Positions 1-6,555 of a stretch of 11,550 nt of DNA are shown piece after piece. Location: NCBI GenBank assembly GCA_964621845.1, contig CAZUOL010000049.1, forward strand, positions 1-11,550. Reading direction: 5' to 3'. The stretch comes from CAYRKQ01 sp964621845. Its GTDB lineage: Bacteria; Patescibacteriota; Saccharimonadia; Saccharimonadales; UBA7683. The position numbers were made by a program, and so were the translations under genes. The notes beneath the pieces are model-generated. The model made no database searches. It was not told the DNA's origin and worked only from the letters and a program-made list of their open reading frames with translations. Every line of letters starts with the position of its first letter. The first letter of the stretch is position 1.

Positions 1-334
1 AGATCTGCTGAGTGCACTTTCAGATACCAACCAGCAACTGCCAACTATCATTCTCGCTAATCTCCCTTACGTGCCAGATAATTTCATTACTTCTGCAGAA
101 ATTACCAAAGAACCCGCCACTGCTTTATTTTCTGGCGTAGACGGACTCGATCATTATAGAGCGTTTTGGCACCAAGTAAGCGATCTCAATTATAAGCCAA
201 AATATATCATCACCGAAAGCCTTGAAGATCAGCATACACTGATATCAAAACTAGCAAAGAACGTAGGCTATGAGCTTACTGAAACAAAAACGCTCGCTCA
301 GCTCTTTAGTTTGCAGGCGCCTCTGCCAACGTAG
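1..334 (+). CDS. prmC: PrmC/HemK release-factor glutamine N5-methyltransferase, C-terminal part (5' end outside window)
   Basis: The reading frame is open from base 2 to the TAG at 332-334, giving about 110 residues of the C-terminal half. PrmC uses S-adenosylmethionine to methylate the glutamine of the GGQ motif in release factors RF1 and RF2, which improves translation termination; it is cytosolic. The identifying features are an ILANLPYVP segment (bases about 47-76), which matches the family's catalytic NPPY loop, followed by KEPATALFSGVDGLDHYR, the family's conserved EP-x-x-ALF-x-G-x-DGL block. The loop reads NLPY rather than NPPY. KsgA-type rRNA dimethylases also carry NLPY, but the downstream EPxxALF/DGL block is specific to PrmC. 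The SAM-binding GxGxG part lies upstream of the window. An in-frame GTG at 71 is inside the motif region and is not the start. The last 29 bases overlap the 3' end of the opposite-strand HtrA gene. Confidence 0.86.
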   Translation, partial: DLLSALSDTNQQLPTIILANLPYVPDNFITSAEITKEPATALFSGVDGLDHYRAFWHQVSDLNYKPKYIITESLEDQHTLISKLAKNVGYELTETKTLAQLFSLQAPLPT

Positions 335-1469
335 CCTGCAGCATAATTGTTTGACTGCCTCGAACGACAGTAAGCGTTACCCTATCTCCCACTGCATGTT
401 CACTGATTACTGAAGTTAATGGGTTCTTTTCACTCAACACCACTCCGTCAACTTTGGTGATGACATCACCCGGGTTGAGCCCCGCCTTATCCGCAGGGCT
501 ACGGGCTATAATTGCCGATGATTTATTGTCAACATAAGCCCCCTGCTTGGTCGTGAGCTTTAGTTGCTTCGCAAGCGTTTCATTAAGCATACTATAGCGC
601 ACACCAAGATAGGCTCTGGTGATTTTGCCATCTTTTTGGGCACTTTCTACTATCGGCTTCGCTTCATTAATCGGGATTGCGAACCCAAGGCCTTCTGCCC
701 CTTGGGCGACCGCCGTATTAATACCTATAACTTCACCGTTAAAGTTAACTAGTGGCCCACCTGAATTGCCCGGGTTAATTGCCGCATCAGTTTGAAACAA
801 GTTAGTCAGCTGTTCACTTGCGCCATTACCATCGCTCGCCTGGATTGGACGCCCAACGCCCGAAATAATACCGCTGGTTACCGTATTCTGAAACTCACCG
901 AGAGCGTTTCCAATAGCAATGACCTTTTCACCTGTACGTACCGAATCAGAATTTCCGAGCTTAGCGGGTGTTAATTTTTTCGGATCCTTTATTTGCAACA
1001 ACGCAAGATCGTTCAGTGGGTCACGCCCCAATACTGAAACGTCATCGTACACAGTCCCATCAGCAAGGGTTACTACTACCTTTGTTGTTCCTTCTGGAAT
1101 AACATGTTTATTAGTGAGTACGAGACCATCCCTGCTTACAATAATACCAGTGCCAGCTCCTTCACTGGTTTGTTGTTGTGAACCACCAAAAACATCGTTC
1201 ACGTTCACCGTTTGACTGGTGCGCACCGAAACTACACTCGGGCTTAGTTCAGCGGCCACATCTGCAATAACATCACCCTCTTGCACCACTGTTTGGCGTT
1301 GCGCTTCCCGGCTCTTACTATCAACCTTAACTCCGAGAAAAAACAGCCCGCCAACAAGTACCGCCGTTAACATTGAGCACATTACTGCCACGACAGCCGA
1401 AATCACCACACTTTTTTTTACACTGATCACTGCCTGTTTTGCAGGCTCAGATACCTTATTATCTGCCAC
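306..1469 (-). CDS. htrA: HtrA/DegP-type membrane-anchored serine protease with one PDZ domain
   Basis: This 387-aa S1C-family protease should degrade or refold misfolded proteins at the outer face of the membrane. Residues 1-20 are a short cytoplasmic tail, and about 21-48 form one hydrophobic segment that acts as an uncleaved anchor. The chymotrypsin-like domain spans about 70-270 with the full triad: His122 in TNKHVI, Asp154 in DPLNDLALL, and Ser236 in GNSGGPL. A single PDZ domain follows at about 286-382 (YLGV start, then the SPADKAGLNPGDVI core). The length and single PDZ fit the short DegS/HtrA-like class rather than the two-PDZ DegP. The start is GTG at 1467-1469, preceded by a strong Shine-Dalgarno (AAGGAGG, revcomp at 1474-1480). 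The gene follows the membrane-protein gene by 15 bp, so the two are probably one operon. The 3' end overlaps prmC convergently by 29 bp with no visible terminator. Confidence 0.95.
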   Translation of the reverse strand: MADNKVSEPAKQAVISVKKSVVISAVVAVMCSMLTAVLVGGLFFLGVKVDSKSREAQRQTVVQEGDVIADVAAELSPSVVSVRTSQTVNVNDVFGGSQQQTSEGAGTGIIVSRDGLVLTNKHVIPEGTTKVVVTLADGTVYDDVSVLGRDPLNDLALLQIKDPKKLTPAKLGNSDSVRTGEKVIAIGNALGEFQNTVTSGIISGVGRPIQASDGNGASEQLTNLFQTDAAINPGNSGGPLVNFNGEVIGINTAVAQGAEGLGFAIPINEAKPIVESAQKDGKITRAYLGVRYSMLNETLAKQLKLTTKQGAYVDNKSSAIIARSPADKAGLNPGDVITKVDGVVLSEKNPLTSVISEHAVGDRVTLTVVRGSQTIMLQATLAEAPAN

Positions 1470-1473
1470 TACC

Positions 1474-1480
1474 CCTCCTT
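1474..1480 (-). promoter_or_regulatory. Shine-Dalgarno site of the htrA GTG start
   Basis: The minus strand reads AAGGAGG just 4 nt before the GTG codon at 1467-1469, inside the 15-bp gap after the upstream gene's stop. It decides the GTG start and supports translation from a dicistronic mRNA, because the gap is too short for a promoter of its own. Confidence 0.8.
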
Positions 1481-1484
1481 ATTT

Positions 1485-2258
1485 CTATAAGACAACGCGC
1501 CACGATGATGTCAGTAAAATAACTGCAAGCAATGCAGCCCCAAACACCAAGTTCTCTATCACCACCGATTTATGCAGTTTTTCTGATCTGTAACTATGAT
1601 AAAGGGTACCGAGCGTTCCTGCAAGCACCACCGCAATAAGTACCACGTTTGAAACAGGCAAACTAAAGAAGTGATAGTAGCTCAGCCAATGGAAGCCCAT
1701 CCAGCCTAGCTGCGCTATAAGAAAGGCCCAGGTGAGCGAAAGAAGTTCGTAGTGTGGCTCTTCGTAATTCCCTAGAAAATGGCGCGCAACCGCCCAGGCA
1801 ATCAGCCAAATACACAAGATGCCAACAAACGAAACCTGCAATAAACCATCTGTTGCAAAAACGGTCATCGTACCCAAAGTGAGTGCCCAGAGAGCCTGCG
1901 TCCCCACCATCACATCGCTGGTGCGTGGTTTCACAAACAGCAGCCAGCCGGCAAAAAGTAACGCCCAAGTCAGTGCCCAAGCATCTGTATAGCTCCTATA
2001 CATAAGCATCACACTACTCAAGCCGACAATCATATCTACCAGGTTTGCCTTGAGGTTCGGCAGCCAAAAGCGCGGCTGCACCGCAAAGATGCGCCACTTG
2101 CTGAGCACCACAAGCACCGCAGCGAGTGGGGCAAGACTCCATTGACGAACCATTACAAAAAGCACGGCAACAAAAATTGCATTCACACCAAAATGAATCA
2201 CATCACCAAAATCAAATCCAGGTCGCTTGCCCCAAAACCGTTTCCGCGTTTGCAACAT
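1485..2258 (-). CDS. polytopic membrane protein of unknown function
   Basis: I do not recognise this 257-aa protein. It has a short basic N-terminus (LQTRKRFWGKR) and then about eight or nine hydrophobic helices: roughly 19-37, 42-54, 72-88, 91-109, 118-135, 139-157, 171-189, 200-220 and 232-250. It is rich in Trp and aromatic residues. There is no soluble domain over about 25 residues and no obvious transporter or enzyme signature. Charged or polar loops include QPRFWLPNLK (61-70) and GNYEEPHYELLS (163-174). ATG 2256-2258 is chosen because an extended -10 box lies 12 nt upstream, leaving no room for a longer N-terminus. It is the first gene of a probable operon with htrA, which suggests a shared role in envelope maintenance or use of the protein as an HtrA partner or substrate. 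That role is inference only. Confidence 0.8.
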   Translation of the reverse strand: MLQTRKRFWGKRPGFDFGDVIHFGVNAIFVAVLFVMVRQWSLAPLAAVLVVLSKWRIFAVQPRFWLPNLKANLVDMIVGLSSVMLMYRSYTDAWALTWALLFAGWLLFVKPRTSDVMVGTQALWALTLGTMTVFATDGLLQVSFVGILCIWLIAWAVARHFLGNYEEPHYELLSLTWAFLIAQLGWMGFHWLSYYHFFSLPVSNVVLIAVVLAGTLGTLYHSYRSEKLHKSVVIENLVFGAALLAVILLTSSWRVVL

Positions 2259-2270
2259 AACTATGAACTT

Positions 2271-2279
2271 ATTATACCA
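2271..2279 (-). promoter_or_regulatory. extended -10 promoter of the membrane protein-htrA operon
   Basis: The minus strand reads TGGTATAAT, a perfect -10 with the extended TGN. It ends 12 nt before the ATG at 2258. No good -35 is visible at 17-18 bp. Transcription should begin about 5 nt before the ATG, so the mRNA is nearly leaderless, and no Shine-Dalgarno is present. It lies only 12 bp after the stop of the upstream LCP gene. Confidence 0.72.
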
Positions 2280-2290
2280 CTGTTTGAGGC

Positions 2291-3955
2291 TTACTGAGCC
2301 TGGGTGTTCTGCGTTTTACCGATGATCACCACAAAATCGGCTTTGTAGTTCGCAGCACCAGGGTATTTTGACGTGTCGGTTACCGCTACTACCCCGAGGG
2401 TATCTTCCAGAAGCTTTTTGGTTGCTGGCTTTTTGCCATTCGAAGTATCAATAATCAGCGTTTTCTTCTGCGATGTACCGTTACCGACCTCTTGGATCGT
2501 CACATCCTTCTTTGCTAACTCGTCCGCCTTTGCCTGTGCAAGACCTGTTACGCCACTACCATTCAGCACGACCACGGACGCACTCTCACGCACTACCGGG
2601 TTATTGCTTGTTAACTTTTTAAAGTAGCGCTGTATGGCACTGAAATCATCAATGCCAGCAACGGGCCGGACGATACTCTGGGATCCATACATACCAGTTG
2701 TGACAAGCGCAACCTCTTCGCTCGAAAGATCTATGCTTTTAATATTACTGTTATCAAACTGTTTTGAAAGATCATACAAACGCCTGAGTTCGCTCGTTTT
2801 AAAATCAGTCTTCACATTACTCCCTGCCGCATCAAGCAAGCCGGCAATTTTTGCGGGATTGAAAACTGTATTCGCTGCCAGCGCCTTATCTTTAAGCGCC
2901 ACTAACATTTGACGCTGGCGGTTGGTTCTACCAAAATCATTACCCGTGCCATACGTAGGGTAACCAGTATAGTCGCCGCGGGCACGTGCCAAATCAAGCG
3001 CTTGTGCACCATTTAAATGCAATGATCCATTCGAATACTTCACCTTATAGCACTGATAGTTGCATTCCCAGTCAAAAATACGGTCCAATATACCCCGAGG
3101 ATCATCAGTTTTGAGTGTAATATCGATGCCGCCAACTGAATTTACCGCTTGCTCAAAAGCCTTGTAGTTAATTTTTGCGTAGTAATGAATAGGGATACCA
3201 AGCTTGCTGCTCACCGTTTTTTCAAGCATACCCATGCCACCACTCGGATAGCCCGATTCTTGAAACTTTGTATCCTTACCACATTGATAGACGACATTAA
3301 TTTTGCCAGCGTATCCACTGGCACAGGCACGACCGTATTCAACCCATAAGTCGCGAGGAATACTTACCGTGAAGGCTGTGTTATTTTTAGTATCCAAGCT
3401 CACCACCATAATGGAGTCTGTTAAATCGGCGCCGTCGTGACCTGGGTCACCTTCTGAGGTACCTGCCAGTAATATATTCACCCTGCCTTGGTCTTCACCC
3501 TTTAGCCGTGTCGTATTTAAAAATCCAAAAATGTTGCCGTTAAATACTTTGCTAGTGTTATACAGCACCTTCCAGCCGAGGTACCCACCTAGTAACACCA
3601 GTAGGGTGCCCACCAATAACAGTACTCGGCGCACCTTTTGCTTACGTGAAAGTTCGCGCCACTTTTTATGTGGCCCCTTGCGCCAGAAAAAGGGAAATCG
3701 CCGCTTCTTTTGTTTTGGCTCTTTCTCCGAGATCTTAAGATTGTTGAGTTCTTCTGGCTGTATGTTCATCACGTCCTGACTGTCATCGTTGTTTAACTGA
3801 GAATCTGTTTTTTCAAACGCAACTGCCTCTTTATTTCTTACAGAATCGAAATCATTGAGCTGGCGCCGTGCGCCACTTGTGCCACGGACATCACCTCGAC
3901 GCCGAGGCACAAAACCATCCATAGCAGTGGTATTGCGAGTTCTTCTTGGTTTCAT
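2291..3955 (-). CDS. LytR-CpsA-Psr (LCP) family cell-wall polymer ligase with LytR C-terminal domain
   Basis: LCP proteins transfer lipid-linked anionic polymers or glycans onto peptidoglycan outside the membrane. This 554-aa protein has a long charged cytoplasmic tail (1-108), one transmembrane helix (about 110-130), the LCP domain (about 157-360) and a LytR_C-type domain (about 457-546, with VVVLNGSGVTGLA at its start). LCP landmarks are the Asp-rich DLTDSIMV (177-184), SIPRDLWV (198-205, with Arg201 and Asp202) and the arginine cluster from ARARGDY (323-329) to FGRTNRQRQ (341-349). These are the residues that hold the pyrophosphate of the polyprenyl substrate and magnesium in characterised members. 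The only four cysteines (211, 225, 298, 302) all lie in the extracytoplasmic LCP domain and could form disulfides. ATG 3953-3955 is preferred over Met12 because the -10 box is 14 nt upstream. The gene is divergent from lepB and not in an operon with it. Confidence 0.94.
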   Translation of the reverse strand: MKPRRTRNTTAMDGFVPRRRGDVRGTSGARRQLNDFDSVRNKEAVAFEKTDSQLNNDDSQDVMNIQPEELNNLKISEKEPKQKKRRFPFFWRKGPHKKWRELSRKQKVRRVLLLVGTLLVLLGGYLGWKVLYNTSKVFNGNIFGFLNTTRLKGEDQGRVNILLAGTSEGDPGHDGADLTDSIMVVSLDTKNNTAFTVSIPRDLWVEYGRACASGYAGKINVVYQCGKDTKFQESGYPSGGMGMLEKTVSSKLGIPIHYYAKINYKAFEQAVNSVGGIDITLKTDDPRGILDRIFDWECNYQCYKVKYSNGSLHLNGAQALDLARARGDYTGYPTYGTGNDFGRTNRQRQMLVALKDKALAANTVFNPAKIAGLLDAAGSNVKTDFKTSELRRLYDLSKQFDNSNIKSIDLSSEEVALVTTGMYGSQSIVRPVAGIDDFSAIQRYFKKLTSNNPVVRESASVVVLNGSGVTGLAQAKADELAKKDVTIQEVGNGTSQKKTLIIDTSNGKKPATKKLLEDTLGVVAVTDTSKYPGAANYKADFVVIIGKTQNTQAQ

Positions 3956-3969
3956 AAAACGTAAGCATA

Positions 3970-3998
3970 AGTATAGCTGTTTTACGAATGACGGTAAA
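3970..3998 (-). promoter_or_regulatory. promoter of the LCP gene
   Basis: On the minus strand, TTTACC (revcomp at 3993-3998) is separated by 17 bp from TATACT (revcomp at 3970-3975). The -10 ends 14 nt before the ATG at 3955, so the 5' UTR should be about 7 nt. There is no Shine-Dalgarno. It shares the 102-bp divergent intergenic region with the lepB promoter. Confidence 0.6.
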
Positions 3999-4040
3999 GC
4001 ACTTTGACTAAGCTTACTCTCAGATATTTCATTTGAATTC

Positions 4041-4049
4041 TGCTATACT
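4041..4049 (+). promoter_or_regulatory. extended -10 promoter of lepB (leaderless)
   Basis: TGCTATACT ends 8 nt before the ATG at 4058, so transcription should begin within 1-2 nt of the start codon. There is no -35 at a usable distance: a TTGACT at 4004-4009 is 34 bp away from the -10 and is not part of this promoter. No Shine-Dalgarno is present. Confidence 0.68.
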
Positions 4050-4057
4050 TCTAACTA

Positions 4058-4888
4058 ATGGATCCAAATCAAACAACAGAACAAAATAACGCGAATACGC
4101 CAGAAAAAGTGACCTCACCTGCTCCGGCTACCAGCAGTAATCAGGTAACTCAACCAGTATCAAACGCCGAGCCCGCTCCTGCGAGCCAGATGGTCGTTCC
4201 TGCCCCACCCGCACCAGAGCCAGCCAAGGCAACACCCGAGCCCGAGCCCGCGCCCTCACCAGCTCCCGCACCAGAATCGCCAATCATTACCATGAAAGAA
4301 GGTGATGAAGGCGAAACTGAAAAAAAGTCAGGAGGCGTGCTTTCGTTCATCATAACAATCGTGATTGCCTTAGCGCTTACACAAATTATTAACCTGTTCT
4401 TCTTCCAGTCATACCGTGTTTTTGGCAGTAGCATGTTCAGCACCCTACACAACGGTGACCGACTTATTGTAAACAAAATACCCCGTACCACCACTAAAAT
4501 CACCAAAAAACCGTTCCAACCCAAACGTGGGCAAATCATCATTTTTACGAGCCCCAAAGATCCAACGCTGCAGCTTGTAAAGCGCGTGATTGGACTCCCT
4601 GGTGAAAGAGTGGTCGTGAAAGACGGCAAACTGACCGTGTACAATAACGAACACCCTGAAGGATTTAACCCCGACGAAGGTACCGATTACCAAAAAAATC
4701 TGCCGGAAAACGCAAGCGGTGAAAACGACATCACCCTTGCACCAAACGAAATATTTGTCTCGGGCGATAATCGCGTAGGTAGTAACTCGTTCGATTCACG
4801 TGATGGGCTTGGACCTGTGCCGGAAGATTTAATTATCGGCACCGTTTCGCTTCGGCTCTGGCCGCTCCAAAGCGCGCGCTTCTTTTAG
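4058..4888 (+). CDS. lepB: type I signal peptidase with Pro/Ala-rich cytoplasmic tail
   Basis: This 276-aa membrane enzyme (S26 family) removes signal peptides from exported proteins on the outer face of the membrane. Residues 1-90 form a low-complexity tail rich in Pro, Ala and Glu (for example PEPEPAPSPAPAPE at 60-73). One transmembrane helix spans about 94-116. The catalytic part follows with the family boxes in order: box B GSSMFSTL with nucleophile Ser125; box D LVKRVIGLPGE with general base Lys175; box E SGDNRVGSNSFDSRD (235-249). Box B departs from the usual SMxPT: the proline is replaced by Ser (SMFST). The second transmembrane helix of E. coli LepB is absent, as in Gram-positive forms. 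The start is set by the -10 box immediately upstream. The protein is one of several envelope or export genes on the left side of the window. Confidence 0.95.
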   Translation: MDPNQTTEQNNANTPEKVTSPAPATSSNQVTQPVSNAEPAPASQMVVPAPPAPEPAKATPEPEPAPSPAPAPESPIITMKEGDEGETEKKSGGVLSFIITIVIALALTQIINLFFFQSYRVFGSSMFSTLHNGDRLIVNKIPRTTTKITKKPFQPKRGQIIIFTSPKDPTLQLVKRVIGLPGERVVVKDGKLTVYNNEHPEGFNPDEGTDYQKNLPENASGENDITLAPNEIFVSGDNRVGSNSFDSRDGLGPVPEDLIIGTVSLRLWPLQSARFF

Positions 4889-4908
4889 ATTCTATTTCAG
4901 AAATAAAA

Positions 4909-4938
4909 TTGACATTTGTATACATCTTATGATATAAT
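4909..4938 (+). promoter_or_regulatory. strong promoter of the 271-aa metallopeptidase-like gene
   Basis: TTGACA (4909-4914), an 18-bp spacer ending in TATGA, and TATAAT (4933-4938) give perfect -35 and -10 boxes with an extended TGN. An A-rich stretch (4901-4908) precedes the -35, like an UP element. The ATG at 4946 is 7 nt after the -10, so the mRNA should be leaderless. The spacer includes the palindrome TGTATACA (4917-4924). Confidence 0.85.
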
Positions 4939-4945
4939 ATCCACC

Positions 4946-5761
4946 ATGTCTAACCCTGTTGCAGCTACGTCCGTTGAACAAATGTTTATTAATCACACCC
5001 GCGCAGAGCTGTTAAAGGAGCCCCAGGATACAAGCAGGCTTCGATTACGCAGAGTCAAGCGCTTTATGGGCAGCATGGGACTCCGTGTCTGTGATTTTCG
5101 TCTTCCCCCGCTTGAAAGAGCCCCTTGGGTAAATATGAAAGCTTCAACACTATTTCAGCCCGTGCATGACGTTTGGGGATTTTATCAACCCAAAATCGAT
5201 CTTGCAGTAGTGTATCGTAATCATGAAGTCGAGCAATTAAACGGTTGTGGCTGGACCGAAGCAATCCTTGTGCACGAACTTGCCCATGGGTCCGGCAAGG
5301 TTGTCGGCCGGAGCTTTGGCTTTATGCCAGCACATCAGGATGGATCAAGGCGAGGGACATTTTTTGAGGAGGGGTTTGCTGAATCCATGAGCGGACGCTA
5401 TATACGCGATGCGCTCGGCCTGCGCGCCGGGTTTGATCAAAAAAATAATGGCCCTATGGAAACGAAAGAGTCTAACGGGCACACTTTAGCACTTTCTAAC
5501 GTCTATTGTTTTGCTGAATCAGAAGCGACATATGCTTGGAGCATAAGCTCACTGGCTGCCATGGCTATTGACGCTCTCACAGATGCGCAGGATGGACTCT
5601 GGGCAACAATGCTCGCCTCAAGACAGGACGAAACACACCTAGCAGCTGTACGCCAAAGAGTGAATAGCATACATCCTGGTCTGTACGATGACTTGCATTC
5701 CATAGACAATTCAGCTGAATTTGCAGCAGGCCTACATCTAGTACAAGAAGTTCTTGGTTAG
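4946..5761 (+). CDS. HExxH zinc-metallopeptidase-like protein (gluzincin type), uncharacterised
   Basis: This 271-aa protein carries a zincin motif, ILVHELAHGSG (His110, Glu111, His114), followed about 28 residues later by FFEEGFAES (139-147). This fits the HExxH ... EGxAE layout of gluzincin-type (MA clan) peptidases, in which Glu142 would be the third zinc ligand. I cannot name a family. The N-terminal 100 residues are basic (RLRLRRVKRF at 31-40) and the C-terminal half is mostly predicted helix. There is no signal peptide or membrane segment, so it appears cytoplasmic as read. The start is ATG 4946: a TTG-initiated extension to 4916 would begin inside the promoter, between its -35 and -10 boxes. 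The gene has its own promoter and is followed 66 bp later by another gene with the same promoter type. Peptidase activity is inferred from the motif alone; the substrate is unknown. Confidence 0.78.
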   Translation: MSNPVAATSVEQMFINHTRAELLKEPQDTSRLRLRRVKRFMGSMGLRVCDFRLPPLERAPWVNMKASTLFQPVHDVWGFYQPKIDLAVVYRNHEVEQLNGCGWTEAILVHELAHGSGKVVGRSFGFMPAHQDGSRRGTFFEEGFAESMSGRYIRDALGLRAGFDQKNNGPMETKESNGHTLALSNVYCFAESEATYAWSISSLAAMAIDALTDAQDGLWATMLASRQDETHLAAVRQRVNSIHPGLYDDLHSIDNSAEFAAGLHLVQEVLG

Positions 5762-5791
5762 ACTGCGGACCCCAGAGAATTAGAATAAAAA

Positions 5792-5821
5792 TTGACAAAT
5801 ATATACTATTTATGGTATATA
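5792..5821 (+). promoter_or_regulatory. strong promoter of the 241-aa gene with overlapping inverted repeat
   Basis: TTGACA (5792-5797), an 18-bp spacer ending in TATGG, and TATATA (5816-5821) form an extended -10 promoter. The ATG at 5828 is 6 nt after the -10, so the mRNA is predicted to be leaderless. A poly-A run (5787-5791) precedes the -35. Confidence 0.8.
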
Positions 5822-5823
5822 TT
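5798..5823. repeat. 9-bp perfect inverted repeat over the promoter spacer and -10 (candidate operator)
   Basis: AATATATAC (5798-5806) and GTATATATT (5815-5823) are exact reverse complements separated by 8 bp. The right arm covers the -10 box and the left arm abuts the -35. The position fits a repressor site for a dimer. The AT-only composition makes chance occurrence more likely, so this is a candidate only. Confidence 0.4.
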
Positions 5824-5827
5824 AACT

Positions 5828-6553
5828 ATGGCTCGGTATGAAAAATACCCCTCAAAAGAAAAACGCGCCAGCGGTAGAGAGGCGCAAATAGCCTGGTCAA
5901 TTCGTGAGGTTGGTTGGGCACAGGAAAAATTTGCTCGCATGAATCCTGCGACAACAGATTATGGTTATGCCAAAAAACAAAAGATTCTTTCTCACCTACC
6001 CAGCTCAGGCGAACCTTCAACCCACTCGATGATCGGTAGCTATTGGCATCGATCACCTTTTGCGGATATAGCTCAGCCTCATTTGGGTGCTCCTAACGAA
6101 AATGCTGCGCAACTTTTTGCCACGCGTTCGGTGCAGTATTTTGGCAAAGTCACCAGTGGCATCATAGATAAAATAGTTCTCATCGATTGGCTACAATCGC
6201 CAACAGACGATCTGTTTTCAATCGAAAACTCAACAGAAGTAGCAATTCAAGCGGCTTTTGACCGTGCCAACGAGCTAGGTACAACTTATTCCGGCGAAGA
6301 GCTGTTAGTTATTGCTCTCAGCGACTGGAGTCAATCAAAGGTTGGGCAAGGAATATTTGATCTACAAACTACCTATGCTCAAGACCCAACGGCATTTGAC
6401 CAGATGCGCCGAATTCTTATCGATACAAGTGCGGTAAGTATTCTAGTCTGGCAACGTTTCGCTGTTGAGCTAGAATCACTCGGCTACGATACAACTCTGC
6501 CAATGCCGGGCGAAGATGGATCGGGTGGAACTATCACCCCTTGGGCTGATTGA
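5828..6553 (+). CDS. hypothetical 241-aa cytoplasmic protein
   Basis: I do not recognise this protein. It has no signal peptide, membrane helix or known catalytic motif. Visible features are a basic N-terminus (ARYEKYPSKEKRASGREAQ), a Trp/Tyr/His-containing segment around GSYWHRSPFADIAQPHLG (70-87), a probable helical middle (about 95-150), a long helical stretch (about 188-218), and a flexible Gly/Pro-rich acidic tail (PMPGEDGSGGTITPWAD). The start is ATG 5828. The open frame extends to a TTG at 5792, but that is the first base of the -35 box, so the extension is not coding. The gene follows the metallopeptidase-like gene by 66 bp on the same strand but has its own promoter. Its TGA (6551-6553) lies only 2 bp from the stop of the convergent parB, with no terminator between. 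Confidence 0.75.
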   Translation: MARYEKYPSKEKRASGREAQIAWSIREVGWAQEKFARMNPATTDYGYAKKQKILSHLPSSGEPSTHSMIGSYWHRSPFADIAQPHLGAPNENAAQLFATRSVQYFGKVTSGIIDKIVLIDWLQSPTDDLFSIENSTEVAIQAAFDRANELGTTYSGEELLVIALSDWSQSKVGQGIFDLQTTYAQDPTAFDQMRRILIDTSAVSILVWQRFAVELESLGYDTTLPMPGEDGSGGTITPWAD

Positions 6554-6555
6554 AA

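Noticed and set aside
919..1593. Plus-strand ORFs opposite htrA and the gap before it
   Set aside because: Low-complexity Ser/Thr-rich translations, antisense to a clear protease gene.
2284..2300. Terminator between the LCP gene and the membrane-protein gene
   Set aside because: AGGCT/AGCCT gives only a 5-bp stem across the stop codon with no T-tract.
4150..4644. 164-aa minus-strand ORF rich in Gly and Ala opposite lepB
   Set aside because: Its composition mirrors the Pro/Ala-rich codons of the lepB tail; no promoter or ribosome site, and lepB is certain.
4916..4945. N-terminal extension of the 271-aa protein to a TTG at 4916
   Set aside because: It would begin between the -35 and -10 boxes and run through the -10, upstream of any possible transcript; ATG 4946 fits the promoter.
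5792..5827. N-terminal extension of the 241-aa protein to a TTG at 5792
   Set aside because: The TTG is the first half of the TTGACA -35 box; ATG 5828 is the first codon that can be transcribed.
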